From: JAVMKJ01 sp031732875
Lineage (GTDB): Bacteria > Pseudomonadota > Gammaproteobacteria > Competibacterales > Competibacteraceae
DNA: 64,000 bases
Direction: 5' to 3'
Assembly (NCBI GenBank): GCA_031732875.1
Contig: JAVMKL010000276.1
Coordinates: forward strand, 1 to 64,000
Position numbers and translations under genes: made by a program. Under the pieces are notes generated by a model that worked only from the letters and a program-made list of their open reading frames with translations, had not been told where the DNA came from and made no database searches. How positions within the stretch are numbered: position 1 is the first letter of the stretch; each line of letters starts with the position of its first letter. Positions 1 through 8,828 of this stretch are shown here, in pieces.

Positions 1-2356
1 TACGCAGCGGCTTGCCGGTCTTGAGCATGTGCTCGATCCGGGCCTGGGTCAGCGGCGATTGCGCCAGCTCGACGAACGCCTTGCGCTCCAAGCCGAGCAG
101 CCAGTCCTCGTCCACCATCGTGTTGGGGTCCACGTCGCCACCGCATAGCGCGGTCGCGATCTTGAGTCCCAACTGATAATCGTGAGCGGAGACGAAGCCG
201 CCGTCGCGCATGTTGACCAGCGCCATCTGGCAGGCGGCGACACCGGTGCGGCCCGCCACCCGGATCTGGCGCGGCTGCGGCGGCCGATAACCGGTTTCGG
301 CCAGCGCCCGGACCTGGGCCTTGGCGACATGGAGCAGCTCGTTGGGATTGAACACGATCACATCGCTGGCCTTGAGATGGCCGAGTTGCTTGGCCTCCTC
401 GGCGCTGCGCGAGACCTTCGCCATCGCCATCGCCTCAAAGTACGGGCGCAGGAACGGCAGCAGATCGCCGCCCTTGGACTCGGTCATGGCGCGCAGGGCA
501 AATTCCTTGCAGCCGCCGCCGGCCGGAATCAGGCCGACGCCGACCTCCACCAGGCCGATGTAGCTTTCCAGCGCCGCCACCACCCGGTCGCAGTGCATCA
601 GGAACTCGCAGCCGCCGCCCAGAGCCAGCCCCTGTGCGGCGGCCACCACCGGGATTGCGGAATAACGCAGCGCGCTCGTGGTTTGCTGGAACTTGGCGAC
701 GGTGTTCTCGAACGTGACGAAATCACCCGCCATGAGGACTGGCACCGCCTGCGCCAGATTGGCCCCGGCGCTGAACGGCGCTTCGGTCTGCCACAGCACC
801 AGTCCGTCGAACTTCCGCTCGGCGATCTCCAGCGCTTCCAGTACCCCGTCGAGCACGTCGTCGCCGATTACGTGCATCTTGCTCTTGAAGCTCAGCACGC
901 CGATGTCGTCGCCGGTGGTCCACAGCCGCACGCCGCTGTTTTCGAACACCATCTCGCCGTAGCGGTGCCGCGCTTCGCCCAGCACCTGCTCCGGATAGAG
1001 CTGGCGCCGGTAGACCGGCAGAGTGGACCGCGGCTTGTAGGCATCTTCCACCGCCGAGTAGGAACCCTCGGGCCGGTGGACGCCGTCCACCTGCTTGACC
1101 CAGGCGGGCAGCGGCGTTGCGGTCATGGCCTTGCCGGCGGCGATGTCCTCCTCGATCCAGGCTGCCACCTGCCGCCAGCCGGCCGCCTGCCAGATTTCGA
1201 ACGGCCCCATGCTCCAGCCGAAGCCCCAGCGGATGGCGAAGTCGACATCGCGGGCGGTATCGGCGATTTCCGCCAGCAGCACCGCCGCGTAATGGAATGC
1301 ATCGCGGTGGATCGCCCACAGAAACTGGGCTTGCGGATGATCGCTGGTGCGCAAGGCGGCGAACTTCTCGGCGGGATTCTTAATTTTCAGGAGCGCCTGC
1401 ACCGCTTCGTCGGGCTTGGCGCCGGCGTCCCGATACTCGCCGGTGGCCGTATCCAGCACCTGCTTGCCCTTGTTGGCGTAGATGCCGGCCTTGGTTTTCT
1501 GGCCCAGCGCGCCCTTTTCGATCAGTGCGTTCAACCAGGCGGGTGGATTGAAATACTGCCGCCACGGATCGTCGCGCAACGCCAGCGCGGAACCCTTGAA
1601 TACATGGCCCATGGTATCCAGGCCCACCACGTCGGCGGTGCGATAGGTGGCGCTCTTGGGCCGGCCGATGGCCGGACCGGTCAGTGCGTCCACCAGGTCC
1701 AGACTCAACCCGAAAGCCTGCGTGTGATGGATGGTCGCCGCCATCGAAAACACGCCGATGCGGTTGGCGACGAAGTTGGGGGTATCCTTGGCGCGAACCA
1801 CGCCCTTGCCCAGGGTACTGACCAGGAAGGTTTCCAGCAGATCGAGAATCGCCGGATCGGTGGTCCGGCAGGGAATCAGCTCCACCAGCGCCATGTAGCG
1901 CGGCGGGTTGAAGAAATGGATGCCGCAGAAACGCGGGCGCAGGTTCTCCGGCACCGACTCGGCCAGCAGGCTCAGCGGCAGGCCGGACGTGTTGGTGGCC
2001 AGGATCGCCCGGTCGTTGACATAGGGGGTAACGCGCTTGTAGAGATCCGCCTTCCAGTCCGGACGTTCGGCGATGGCTTCGATCAGCAGATCGCAACTCC
2101 GCAGTTCCTCCAGGTGCTGGTCGTAGTTGGCGGGCTGGATCAGCGCGGCCCGTTCCTTGACGGCGAACGGCGCCGGGCTCAGCTTGACCATGCTGGCGAT
2201 GGCCTTGGTCACGATCCCGTTGGGATCGCCGTCCTTGGCCGGCAGATCGAACAACACCACCGGCACGTCGGCGTTGGCCAGATGGGCGGCGATCTGCGCG
2301 CCCATCACGCCAGCGCCCAGAACCGCCACCCGGCGGATGGATGCTGCGTTACTCAT
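1..2356 (-). CDS. FadN-like 3-hydroxyacyl-CoA dehydrogenase / enoyl-CoA hydratase (3' end cut by window edge)
   Basis: Bifunctional beta-oxidation enzyme that hydrates enoyl-CoA and oxidises 3-hydroxyacyl-CoA with NAD. Translation from the ATG at 2356 gives about 785 residues. An NAD-binding GxGxMG loop lies at residues 14-19 and the dehydrogenase motif HFFNPP near 146. A crotonase domain follows after about residue 490, with GGGCE near 582 and a second acidic residue in LVEVGVG near 602, matching the two catalytic glutamates of the family. Dehydrogenase first and hydratase second is the FadN order, the reverse of E. coli FadB. The last visible residues, KTGKPLR, are the usual C-terminus, so only a codon or two plus the stop should be missing. 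It lies downstream of fadL on the same strand; a thiolase gene may follow outside the window. Confidence 0.93.
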   Translation of the reverse strand, partial: MSNAASIRRVAVLGAGVMGAQIAAHLANADVPVVLFDLPAKDGDPNGIVTKAIASMVKLSPAPFAVKERAALIQPANYDQHLEELRSCDLLIEAIAERPDWKADLYKRVTPYVNDRAILATNTSGLPLSLLAESVPENLRPRFCGIHFFNPPRYMALVELIPCRTTDPAILDLLETFLVSTLGKGVVRAKDTPNFVANRIGVFSMAATIHHTQAFGLSLDLVDALTGPAIGRPKSATYRTADVVGLDTMGHVFKGSALALRDDPWRQYFNPPAWLNALIEKGALGQKTKAGIYANKGKQVLDTATGEYRDAGAKPDEAVQALLKIKNPAEKFAALRTSDHPQAQFLWAIHRDAFHYAAVLLAEIADTARDVDFAIRWGFGWSMGPFEIWQAAGWRQVAAWIEEDIAAGKAMTATPLPAWVKQVDGVHRPEGSYSAVEDAYKPRSTLPVYRRQLYPEQVLGEARHRYGEMVFENSGVRLWTTGDDIGVLSFKSKMHVIGDDVLDGVLEALEIAERKFDGLVLWQTEAPFSAGANLAQAVPVLMAGDFVTFENTVAKFQQTTSALRYSAIPVVAAAQGLALGGGCEFLMHCDRVVAALESYIGLVEVGVGLIPAGGGCKEFALRAMTESKGGDLLPFLRPYFEAMAMAKVSRSAEEAKQLGHLKASDVIVFNPNELLHVAKAQVRALAETGYRPPQPRQIRVAGRTGVAACQMALVNMRDGGFVSAHDYQLGLKIATALCGGDVDPNTMVDEDWLLGLERKAFVELAQSPLTQARIEHMLKTGKPLR

Positions 2357-2391
2357 ACTCGTGGGTATCCTCTCGTCAGGCTGTCGAAACG

Positions 2392-2440
2392 CCCCCTCAC
2401 CCCTGACCCCCCTCCCGCAAGGGGAGAGGGGAGCGAACGG
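2392..2440. repeat. Dispersed GC-rich palindromic repeat, copy 1
   Basis: C-rich run, then a CCTCCC / GGGAGAGG inverted repeat, ending GGGGAGCGAACG. The same architecture and the same right end recur at 10458-10507, and related copies lie at 21732, 30835, 53853 and 55546. This copy sits between fadL and the FadN-like gene. Confidence 0.7.
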
Positions 2441-2445
2441 TTGTG

Positions 2446-2479
2446 CCAAAAATAAAGCCGGGGATGGCGCCCCGGCTTT
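2446..2479 (-). terminator. Rho-independent terminator after fadL
   Basis: A perfect 10-bp stem (2454-2463 with 2470-2479) and 6-nt loop, followed on the minus strand by a T-rich tract (TTTATTTTT). It lies 54 bp past the fadL stop and probably separates fadL transcription from the FadN-like gene. Confidence 0.8.
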
Positions 2480-2532
2480 CTCGATTTGGCTAATCGACGC
2501 ACGCCGCCCGGGCGCGCGAGGATCAACACCCG

Positions 2533-3942
2533 TCAGAAATTGTAAGTCACCTGCGCGGCCAGGATATTGACGTTATTGTCGTAACTGCCCCTCAGCCAGC
2601 CATAGGCGGCGACGTTCTGAGCCTCCGTCGGATACATGCCGCCGCTGTCGTCGATCGACATCCCCTGCACCCAGATATAGGTGTAGCCGAAGTCGAACCA
2701 CAGATCCTTGTTCGGCTTGTACTGGGCACCCACCGATAGCCAGGTACGGTTGTTGTCCGGCAGTCGCGGCGTGCGGTATTCGGCGCCATCGACCGGCGAC
2801 TGGTCGTAGGCGAGGCCACCACGGAATTTCCATTGGTCGTCGTACTTGTAGGTGGCGCCGACCGCCACCCGCCAGGTATTACGCCAGTTCTCCTCGGTTT
2901 TGGAAAGCGTGGTTCCGCTGGCGGGTCCATCGGTACGGAAAAATTCGAGGACCTGGATCGACGACCAACCGGTCCAACTCAGGTCGCCCATGATTTCCCA
3001 GCGGTCGTCGATCTGGTGCCAGGCGCTCAGGATCGCGGTGTCGGGCACTTCGACGTCCGTCTTGAACCCACCGTCGTAGGTAGCAGCGGCAAGGGCCGCG
3101 TTCGCGGCGGCATTATTGGGTCCCAGGGTGGTCACCACCGGACGATCAAAGGTGGCGTTGCCGGTTACCTTATATTTGATGGTCGAACGATAGGAGAGGC
3201 CGATCCGGGTCTGTGGCGAAGGTTGAAACATGGCACCAAGGTTAAAGCCATAGCCCCAGTCGTCACCCTCGAGCGTGGCTTTGCCTTCCAGATTGCTCAG
3301 CGCGCCACCCGGAGCACACAAGGCTGCACCGAGAACCTGGCACAAGGACCCGCTGGCATTAAAGGCGCTGCTGAATGTGGCATCAACTTTCTGGGCGCTC
3401 ACACCCAAACCCAGGGAGATGGTATCGCTGGCCCGGTAGGAAATAGACGGGTTGATGTTGATGGTCTTGATGTCGGATTTGATGGCGCGGAAGCGGCCCA
3501 TCCAGTCCGGGTCGTATTCGGTCACCAGACCGAACGGCGCGCCGATGCCGAGACCGATGCTGATTTGGTCGTTGACCGGCATGGCGAAATAGGCGCTCGG
3601 CACGACATTCCAGCCGCCGTTGTCGCCACCCTCGCCGCCAAGATTGTAAATTCCGGCCGGCAGTACCGTGCCGTCGTTGGAAAAGTAGGATGAAGGTTTG
3701 ACAAAGTTCAGCGCGCCGACGACCTGCATCTTCCCTTCGGGCAAATAAGCCATGCCGGCCGGGTTGAAGTAGATGGTGCTGGCGTCAGCCGCCACCGCCG
3801 CCGATCCGGCGTAGGCGTTGCCGAGGCCGCTGGCGTTTTGTTCCAACAATTGGAAACCGGAACCATGAGCCTGGCCGGTTACCGCTAAGGTCCCGGCGAA
3901 ACTGAGGACCAGAAGCGAACTGTGCAACTTTGGATATGTCAT
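2533..3942 (-). CDS. fadL: FadL/OmpP1-family outer-membrane fatty-acid transporter
   Basis: Outer-membrane beta-barrel that takes up long-chain fatty acids and other hydrophobic compounds. The 469-residue product has a signal peptide ending near residue 27 (cleavage around the AHG/SG step). The mature N-terminus carries the FadL plug signature (GSGFQLLEQNASGLGNAYAG), the conserved NPAG motif follows near residue 60, and the protein ends in an aromatic strand (VTYNF). Length matches the family. It lies between a PsrA-like repressor gene and a beta-oxidation gene on the same strand, so uptake and degradation are probably co-regulated by acyl-CoA. Exact substrate range cannot be read from the sequence. 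Confidence 0.93.
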   Translation of the reverse strand: MTYPKLHSSLLVLSFAGTLAVTGQAHGSGFQLLEQNASGLGNAYAGSAAVAADASTIYFNPAGMAYLPEGKMQVVGALNFVKPSSYFSNDGTVLPAGIYNLGGEGGDNGGWNVVPSAYFAMPVNDQISIGLGIGAPFGLVTEYDPDWMGRFRAIKSDIKTININPSISYRASDTISLGLGVSAQKVDATFSSAFNASGSLCQVLGAALCAPGGALSNLEGKATLEGDDWGYGFNLGAMFQPSPQTRIGLSYRSTIKYKVTGNATFDRPVVTTLGPNNAAANAALAAATYDGGFKTDVEVPDTAILSAWHQIDDRWEIMGDLSWTGWSSIQVLEFFRTDGPASGTTLSKTEENWRNTWRVAVGATYKYDDQWKFRGGLAYDQSPVDGAEYRTPRLPDNNRTWLSVGAQYKPNKDLWFDFGYTYIWVQGMSIDDSGGMYPTEAQNVAAYGWLRGSYDNNVNILAAQVTYNF

Positions 3943-4046
3943 TGGGTTGCCCTTTTCGTTTTCAATCGATTTATTTGTAAATGTTATCCTCGACCATCAA
4001 CCCGAACGGGTCGATGGCTTCCCCCCGTCTTTCGTCCGACCGGCAA

Positions 4047-4062
4047 TCAAACAGCCGTTTCC
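4047..4062. promoter_or_regulatory. Possible second PsrA-type operator upstream of fadL
   Basis: TCAAAC-N4-GTTTCC, one half-site perfect and the other off by one in the core, matches the published Pseudomonas PsrA consensus (G/C)AAAC-N2-4-GTTT(C/G). It overlaps the last codons of the repressor gene and lies about 105 bp upstream of the fadL start. Confidence 0.4.
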
Positions 4063-4691
4063 ACCCTTTCCATCAGCGGCGGCGCGCGCAGCCCGGCCGC
4101 CAGGAACTGAATCAACTGCCGCAACAGCCACTCCTCGTCCCCGGCAACTCGAACCGCGAACGGTACTGGCGGCAACCGCGCGCCCGCGTACGTGAACGAG
4201 AGTACCCCCAGCGTAAAGTGCAGCCGCCACCGCAATTCCTCGGGTCGCAGGCGCGGCAGGATCCTCCCCAGCGTCCGCTGGAACTGCTCCAGCACCGGCG
4301 CATAGCAATCCCGCAGGAATTCGCGCAACGATTCGGAACCCTCGATTTGAGCCCGGCCCAGCAGGCGAGTAAACCGCTCGCCGTGCGGCCCTTCCCGGCG
4401 CAGGCGCAATGACGGCTCGATAAAGGCATCCAGCACCGCTTCCACCGCCACCGGCTGGCCGCCGGCATTCAGCGCCGCCAACCGCGACAACCGCTCTTCG
4501 CTCAACCGCCTCAGCCGGCGAGAAAACACCGCCCGAACGAGCGCGTCCTTCGATCCAAAGTGGTAGTTGATGGCAGCCAGATTGGCCTGGGCCCGCGCCG
4601 TGATCGCCCGCAGCGAGGTTTCAGCGAAACCTTGCTCGGCGAACAAGGCTTCGGCGGCGTCCAAGAGACGTTGCTGTGTATCGGTTTCCAT
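4047..4691 (-). CDS. psrA: PsrA-like TetR-family repressor of fatty-acid metabolism
   Basis: TetR-family transcription factor of 214 residues. The N-terminal helix-turn-helix (LLDAAEALFAEQGFAETSLR, then AAINYHFGSKDALVRAVFSR) closely follows Pseudomonas PsrA, which represses beta-oxidation genes and is released by long-chain acyl-CoA. The ATG at 4691 is preferred over an upstream TTG because the protein then starts METD, as in PsrA, and the operator at 4706-4721 falls outside the coding region. The perfect operator just upstream suggests autoregulation. fadL and a FadN-like gene lie downstream. The TetR fold is certain; the PsrA assignment rests on the DNA-binding domain, site and context. Confidence 0.82.
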   Translation of the reverse strand: METDTQQRLLDAAEALFAEQGFAETSLRAITARAQANLAAINYHFGSKDALVRAVFSRRLRRLSEERLSRLAALNAGGQPVAVEAVLDAFIEPSLRLRREGPHGERFTRLLGRAQIEGSESLREFLRDCYAPVLEQFQRTLGRILPRLRPEELRWRLHFTLGVLSFTYAGARLPPVPFAVRVAGDEEWLLRQLIQFLAAGLRAPPLMERVETAV

Positions 4692-4705
4692 CGCATCGGC
4701 TTCAT

Positions 4706-4721
4706 TCAAACGTCTGTTTGA
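4706..4721. promoter_or_regulatory. PsrA-type operator (perfect palindrome)
   Basis: TCAAAC-N4-GTTTGA is a perfect 6+6 palindrome fitting the PsrA consensus. It ends 15 bp upstream of the repressor's ATG, consistent with autorepression, and could also affect the divergent region. Confidence 0.72.
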
Positions 4722-4761
4722 TTATGGTATCGGATACGAACATTCGCAATGCACAATCTGG

Positions 4762-5025
4762 TCAGCCATGTGGATTTTGCACCGCCAGCAGGCGCCGGAT
4801 CGCCGTCACATCAAAGGGCCAGTCCAACTCTCCGCCGGTATCCAGCCGGCGCAGTACCGGAATGCGGACGCCATACCGTTCCAGCAATTCCGCATCGTCC
4901 GCGATCTCCACCAGGCCGACGGCCATGTCCGTCTGTTGCCGAACCAGCCCTTCCGCCCGTTCGCACAGATGGCAGCCGATAGTGGTGTACAGGACCAGAA
5001 TTGGCCCACTATCCTGATTCGTCAT
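4762..5025 (-). CDS. Glutaredoxin-family (DUF836-like) small thiol protein
   Basis: An 87-residue thioredoxin-fold protein with the redox pair CHLC at Cys18 and Cys21, the cis-proline region RIPVL, and a short C-terminal helix. These small glutaredoxin-like proteins are common in gammaproteobacteria; their substrate is generally unknown. The ATG at 5025 is chosen because it follows a G-rich ribosome-binding stretch and places the first beta strand at the N-terminus; a further upstream start would add a non-conserved tail. It is transcribed away from the acyl-CoA ligase gene at 5144. Confidence 0.8.
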   Translation of the reverse strand: MTNQDSGPILVLYTTIGCHLCERAEGLVRQQTDMAVGLVEIADDAELLERYGVRIPVLRRLDTGGELDWPFDVTAIRRLLAVQNPHG

Positions 5026-5143
5026 GCATCCCCCCGATCCAACGATCAAAACCACCCCCGAAACCGCCGTGTCGGCGCGGAATCCACTATCATTCATTAA
5101 TTCCCGTCATTCACCCTATAACCATTCCAACTTGAATACGCGC

Positions 5144-6736
5144 ATGGCCAGACTGCTGCACGAACTCATTCTCGAACAGGCGGACCGCCAACCCACCACC
5201 ACCGCCATCGTCCACCGGCAAACGGCCCTGAACTACGCCAGCCTGGCCAACCTGATCCAAACCACGGCCCGCGGGTTGCTGGCCTTCGGCCTGGGCCGGG
5301 CGGAACGGGTCGCCGTCTATCTGCCCAAACAGCCCGAAACCGTCGCCACCCTGTTCGGCGCCAGCCTGGCCGGAGGCGTGTTCGTCCCGATCAATCCGCT
5401 GCTCAAGCCCGAGCAGGTTGCCTACATCCTCCGCGATTGCAACGTCCGCATCCTGGTCACGGCCCGCGACCGGGCCGACGCGCTGGCGCCCCTGCTCGCC
5501 GACTGCCCCGACCTGCACGGTCTGGTGTTGGTCGACGAACCCACTCCCCCGCCCCGTTATCCGCATCATTTGAATGTATCCGACTGGCCAACGCTGCTGC
5601 GAGCGGACGATGGCCGCCCGCCGGCTCGGGCCATCGACGTCGACATGGCCGCTATCCTCTACACTTCGGGCAGCACCGGCAAACCCAAAGGCGTGGTATT
5701 GTCGCACCGCAACATGCTGGCAGGCGCCTACAGCGTCGCCGAATACCTCGGCAACCGCTCCGACGACCGTCTGCTGGCGGTGCTGCCCTTCAGCTTCGAT
5801 TACGGCCTCAGCCAGCTCACCACTGCTTTCGTGGCGGGCGCGCGGGCCGTGTTGATGGACTATCTGTTGCCCCGGGACGTCGTCAACGCCGTCGCCCGCG
5901 AGGAGATCACCGGCCTGGCGGCAGTACCGCCGATGTGGGTGCAACTGGCGCAACTGGATTGGCCGGCGGCGGCGGCGAACAGCCTGCGCTACATCACCAA
6001 CTCGGGCGGGGCCATGCCGCGCGCCACGCTAGCCGCGCTGCGCCGCGCGTTGCCGAAAACCACGCCCTTCCTGATGTACGGTCTGACCGAGGCGTTCCGC
6101 TCCACCTACCTGCCGCCGGCGGAAATCGACCGCCGGCCCGATTCGATCGGTAAGGCCATTCCCAACGCCGAAATCCTGGTGGTGCGCGAGGACGGCACGC
6201 CCTGCGCTCCCGGCGAACCCGGCGAACTGGTGCATCGCGGCGCGCTGGTCGGGTTGGGCTATTGGAACGACCCGGCCAAGACCGCCGAACGCTATCGCCC
6301 GGTCCCCGGCCAGAATCCCGGCCTTCCCATCCCCGAACTGGCGGTCTGGTCGGGCGACACGGTACGCATGGACGAGGACGGTTTCCTGTACTTCATCGGC
6401 CGCAAGGACGACATGATCAAAACCTCCGGTTATCGGGTCAGCCCGACCGAAATCGAGGAAGTCCTGTACGGCAGCGGCCGGGCGGCCGAGGCGGCGGCGC
6501 TGGGCATTCCGCACCCCGCCCTCGGTCAGGCCATCGTCGCGGTGGTCAAGCCGCTACGGGACGACTTCAACGAGAGCGGTCTGATCGCTCACTGCAAACA
6601 GCATTTGCCCAACTTCATGGTCCCGCTGCAAATCATCGCCCGCCCCAGCGACCTGCCGCGTAACCCCAACGGCAAGATCGACCGCAAAACCCTGGCCGAG
6701 GAATTGCGCGCGCTGTTTCAGGAGCCAACCGCATGA
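5144..6736 (+). CDS. Acyl-CoA ligase (AMP-forming), exosortase-A-system type
   Basis: ANL-superfamily enzyme of 530 residues that activates a carboxylate as the adenylate and then the thioester. Visible motifs are the P-loop YTSGSTGKPKG (about 171-181), MYGLTEAFR, the hinge region GRKDDMIKTSGYRVSP and the C-terminal catalytic lysine in NGKIDRKT (about 509). It resembles the ligases annotated as exosortase-A associated, which sit beside a PLP decarboxylase as here. The ATG at 5144 starts MARLLHELI, the expected N-terminus. The stop overlaps the next gene's start (ATGA), implying translational coupling. The true substrate is unknown. Confidence 0.87.
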   Translation: MARLLHELILEQADRQPTTTAIVHRQTALNYASLANLIQTTARGLLAFGLGRAERVAVYLPKQPETVATLFGASLAGGVFVPINPLLKPEQVAYILRDCNVRILVTARDRADALAPLLADCPDLHGLVLVDEPTPPPRYPHHLNVSDWPTLLRADDGRPPARAIDVDMAAILYTSGSTGKPKGVVLSHRNMLAGAYSVAEYLGNRSDDRLLAVLPFSFDYGLSQLTTAFVAGARAVLMDYLLPRDVVNAVAREEITGLAAVPPMWVQLAQLDWPAAAANSLRYITNSGGAMPRATLAALRRALPKTTPFLMYGLTEAFRSTYLPPAEIDRRPDSIGKAIPNAEILVVREDGTPCAPGEPGELVHRGALVGLGYWNDPAKTAERYRPVPGQNPGLPIPELAVWSGDTVRMDEDGFLYFIGRKDDMIKTSGYRVSPTEIEEVLYGSGRAAEAAALGIPHPALGQAIVAVVKPLRDDFNESGLIAHCKQHLPNFMVPLQIIARPSDLPRNPNGKIDRKTLAEELRALFQEPTA

Positions 6737-7968
6737 GCGCCGCCAAACCGGTTCACGCGCCGATGAATCAGTTCGCGGTGGTCGCCGACTGTCTCCAGAT
6801 CGGCGGCATTCCCCTTACCCAACTGGCGGCCCGGGTCGGACAAACCCCGTTCTATGCCTACGACCGCAACCTGCTGGACCGGCGGGTCACCCTGCTGCGC
6901 GACGCGTTGCCGCCCGCTATCGCCCTGCATTACGCGGTCAAGGCCAACCCGATGCCGGCCGTGGTCCAGCACATGGCCGGACGGGTGAACGGTCTCGACG
7001 TCGCCTCGCTGGGCGAATTGAAGGTCGCGCTGGACGCCGGCATGGACCCCGCCGAGATCAGCTTCGCCGGTCCGGGAAAACGGCCGCCGGAACTGGCCGC
7101 CGCCATCGCCGCCGCCATCACGATCAATCTGGAGTCGGCCCGGGAACTGGAAACGGTCGCCCGCCTGGGCCTGGCCCAGGGCCGGCGACCGCGGGTGGCG
7201 GTGCGGGTCAACCCGGATTTCGAGTTGAAAGCCTCCGGCATGAAGATGGGCGGCGGACCCAAGCCGTTCGGGGTGGACGCCGAACAGGTGCCGGCCCTGC
7301 TCCGGCGGATCGGCGAATTGGGCGTGGATTTCCAGGGCTTTCACATCTTCACCGGTTCGCAAAATCTGCGTTCCGAGGCCATCGTCGAAGCCCACGACCG
7401 CACGTTCGAACTGGCGCTGCGGCTGGCGGCGGACGCGCCGGGACCGGTGCGGCTGCTCAACATCGGCGGCGGCTTCGGCATCCCCTACTTCCCCGGCGAC
7501 GCGCCGCTGGATCTCGATCCCATCGCCGCCAATCTGGACCGCTGGCTGCCGGTGGTGAAGGAGCGGCTACCCCTGGCGCAAGTGGTGCTGGAACTGGGTC
7601 GCTACCTGGTGGGCGAGGCCGGCATTTACGTCGCCGAGGTGGTGGACCGCAAGGTCTCGCGCGGCCACACTTTCCTGGTCACCAACGGCGGCCTGCACCA
7701 CCATCTGGCGGCGTCCGGTAATTTCGGCCAGGTGGTGCGCAAGAATTACCCGGTGGTGGTCGGCAACCGGGTGGTCGGCGCCGAACGGGAAGTGGTGACG
7801 GTGGTCGGCCCGCTGTGCACGCCGCTCGACCTCCTGGCCGACCGGATGGAACTGGCCAAGGCCGACATCGGCGATCTGATCGTGGTGTTCCAGTCCGGTG
7901 CTTATGGGTTGACCGCGAGTCCGGCCGCGTTTCTCAGCCATCCGGCCTGCATGGAAGTAATGGTATGA
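6733..7968 (+). CDS. PLP-dependent decarboxylase, exosortase-A-system type
   Basis: Fold-type III PLP decarboxylase of 411 residues, related to diaminopimelate and ornithine decarboxylases. The Schiff-base lysine is in HYAVKANP (Lys70); the glycine-rich phosphate site is NIGGGFGIPY; and the active-site Cys region is GPLCTPLD near residue 360. It overlaps the ligase gene by ATGA, the pairing seen in exosortase-A loci, where the two enzymes are thought to make an unknown precursor for exopolysaccharide or PEP-CTERM systems. The usual acyl carrier protein gene is absent downstream: the next gene is convergent. Confidence 0.87.
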   Translation: MSAAKPVHAPMNQFAVVADCLQIGGIPLTQLAARVGQTPFYAYDRNLLDRRVTLLRDALPPAIALHYAVKANPMPAVVQHMAGRVNGLDVASLGELKVALDAGMDPAEISFAGPGKRPPELAAAIAAAITINLESARELETVARLGLAQGRRPRVAVRVNPDFELKASGMKMGGGPKPFGVDAEQVPALLRRIGELGVDFQGFHIFTGSQNLRSEAIVEAHDRTFELALRLAADAPGPVRLLNIGGGFGIPYFPGDAPLDLDPIAANLDRWLPVVKERLPLAQVVLELGRYLVGEAGIYVAEVVDRKVSRGHTFLVTNGGLHHHLAASGNFGQVVRKNYPVVVGNRVVGAEREVVTVVGPLCTPLDLLADRMELAKADIGDLIVVFQSGAYGLTASPAAFLSHPACMEVMV

Positions 7969-7972
7969 CAGT

Positions 7973-7991
7973 CCCCCGGCTTGGCCGGGGG
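7973..7991. terminator. GC hairpin between convergent genes
   Basis: An 8-bp stem (7973-7980 with 7984-7991) and TTG loop, starting 5 bp past the decarboxylase stop and 16 bp before the badI-like stop. There is no clear T tract, so it is a weaker terminator or an mRNA 3'-end hairpin. Confidence 0.45.
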
Positions 7992-8006
7992 GTTCGACCC
8001 ATTCAA

Positions 8007-8786
8007 TCAGTCGCGGAATTTTGGCTTGCGTTTTTCCTGAAACGCTCGCACCCCTTCCTGCGATTCCTCGGTGCCGTAGAACAGGCTGACCGCCTTCAGA
8101 CCCAACGAGGAAATGCCGGCAATGTGGGCGGTGTCGGCGTTGAACGAACGCTTGGCCAGCTCCAGTGCGGTCGGGCTTTTCTCCAGAATCTCCGCGCACC
8201 AGCGCTCCACCTCGGCGTCCAGTTCGTCGTCGGGGACGGCCTTGTTGGCCAGCCCCATTTGCACCGCTTCCGCCGCCGTATACTGCCGGCACAGATACCA
8301 CACCTCCCGCGCCTTCTTCTCGCCGATCACCCGGGACATGTAGGCGGTACCAAACCCGGGGTCCACCGAACCGACCTTGGGACCGACCTGACCGAACCTG
8401 GCCGATTCAGCGGCGAGGGTCAAATCGCACAGCAGCGCCAGCACGTGACCGCCGCCGATGGCGTAACCGCGCACCTTGGCGATCACCGGTTTGGGCACGT
8501 CGCGGATCACGCTCTGCAACTCCTCCAGCGGCAGACCGATCACGCCTCGCCCATCGTAGTGCCCGGCGTGGGACGACTGGTCGCCGCCGGTGCAAAACGC
8601 CTTGTTGCCGGCGCCGGTCAGGACGATGACGCCGACCGAATGATCCCAGCCGGCCTTTAGAAAGGCGTGGATCATTTCCTCGCAGGTTTGGCCGCGAAAG
8701 GCGTTGTACTTGTCGGGGCGGTTGATGGTGATGGTGGCGACACCGTTCTTGATTTCGTACAGGATATCTTCGTAATCGGCGGTCAT
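8007..8786 (-). CDS. badI: BadI-like 2-ketocyclohexanecarboxyl-CoA hydrolase (enoyl-CoA hydratase family)
   Basis: Crotonase-family protein of 259 residues. BadI of Rhodopseudomonas opens the ring of 2-ketocyclohexane-1-carboxyl-CoA to pimeloyl-CoA. Resemblance to BadI runs the whole length: NRPDKYNAFRG, GAGNKAFCTGGDQSSHAG, YDGRGVIGLPLEEL, RDVPKPVIAKV, GYAIGGGHVLA, GQVGPKVGSVDPGFGT, and the C-terminal EEGV-type QEKRKP. MenB shares some of these motifs, but no menaquinone genes are near and the adjacent genes are acyl-CoA catabolic. It is the last gene of a five-gene operon and starts 43 bp after the thioesterase gene. The substrate in this organism is inferred from family only. Confidence 0.83.
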   Translation of the reverse strand: MTADYEDILYEIKNGVATITINRPDKYNAFRGQTCEEMIHAFLKAGWDHSVGVIVLTGAGNKAFCTGGDQSSHAGHYDGRGVIGLPLEELQSVIRDVPKPVIAKVRGYAIGGGHVLALLCDLTLAAESARFGQVGPKVGSVDPGFGTAYMSRVIGEKKAREVWYLCRQYTAAEAVQMGLANKAVPDDELDAEVERWCAEILEKSPTALELAKRSFNADTAHIAGISSLGLKAVSLFYGTEESQEGVRAFQEKRKPKFRD

Positions 8787-8828
8787 GATGGCTCCTGGGT
8801 TGGTTGCAAATTTCAGGAAACGGTTTTC

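Noticed and set aside
182..2455. A long open forward frame of 757 codons
   Set aside because: It is antisense to the FadN-like gene, lacks any recognisable domain, and reflects high-GC codon structure. The reverse strand encodes a full set of conserved motifs.
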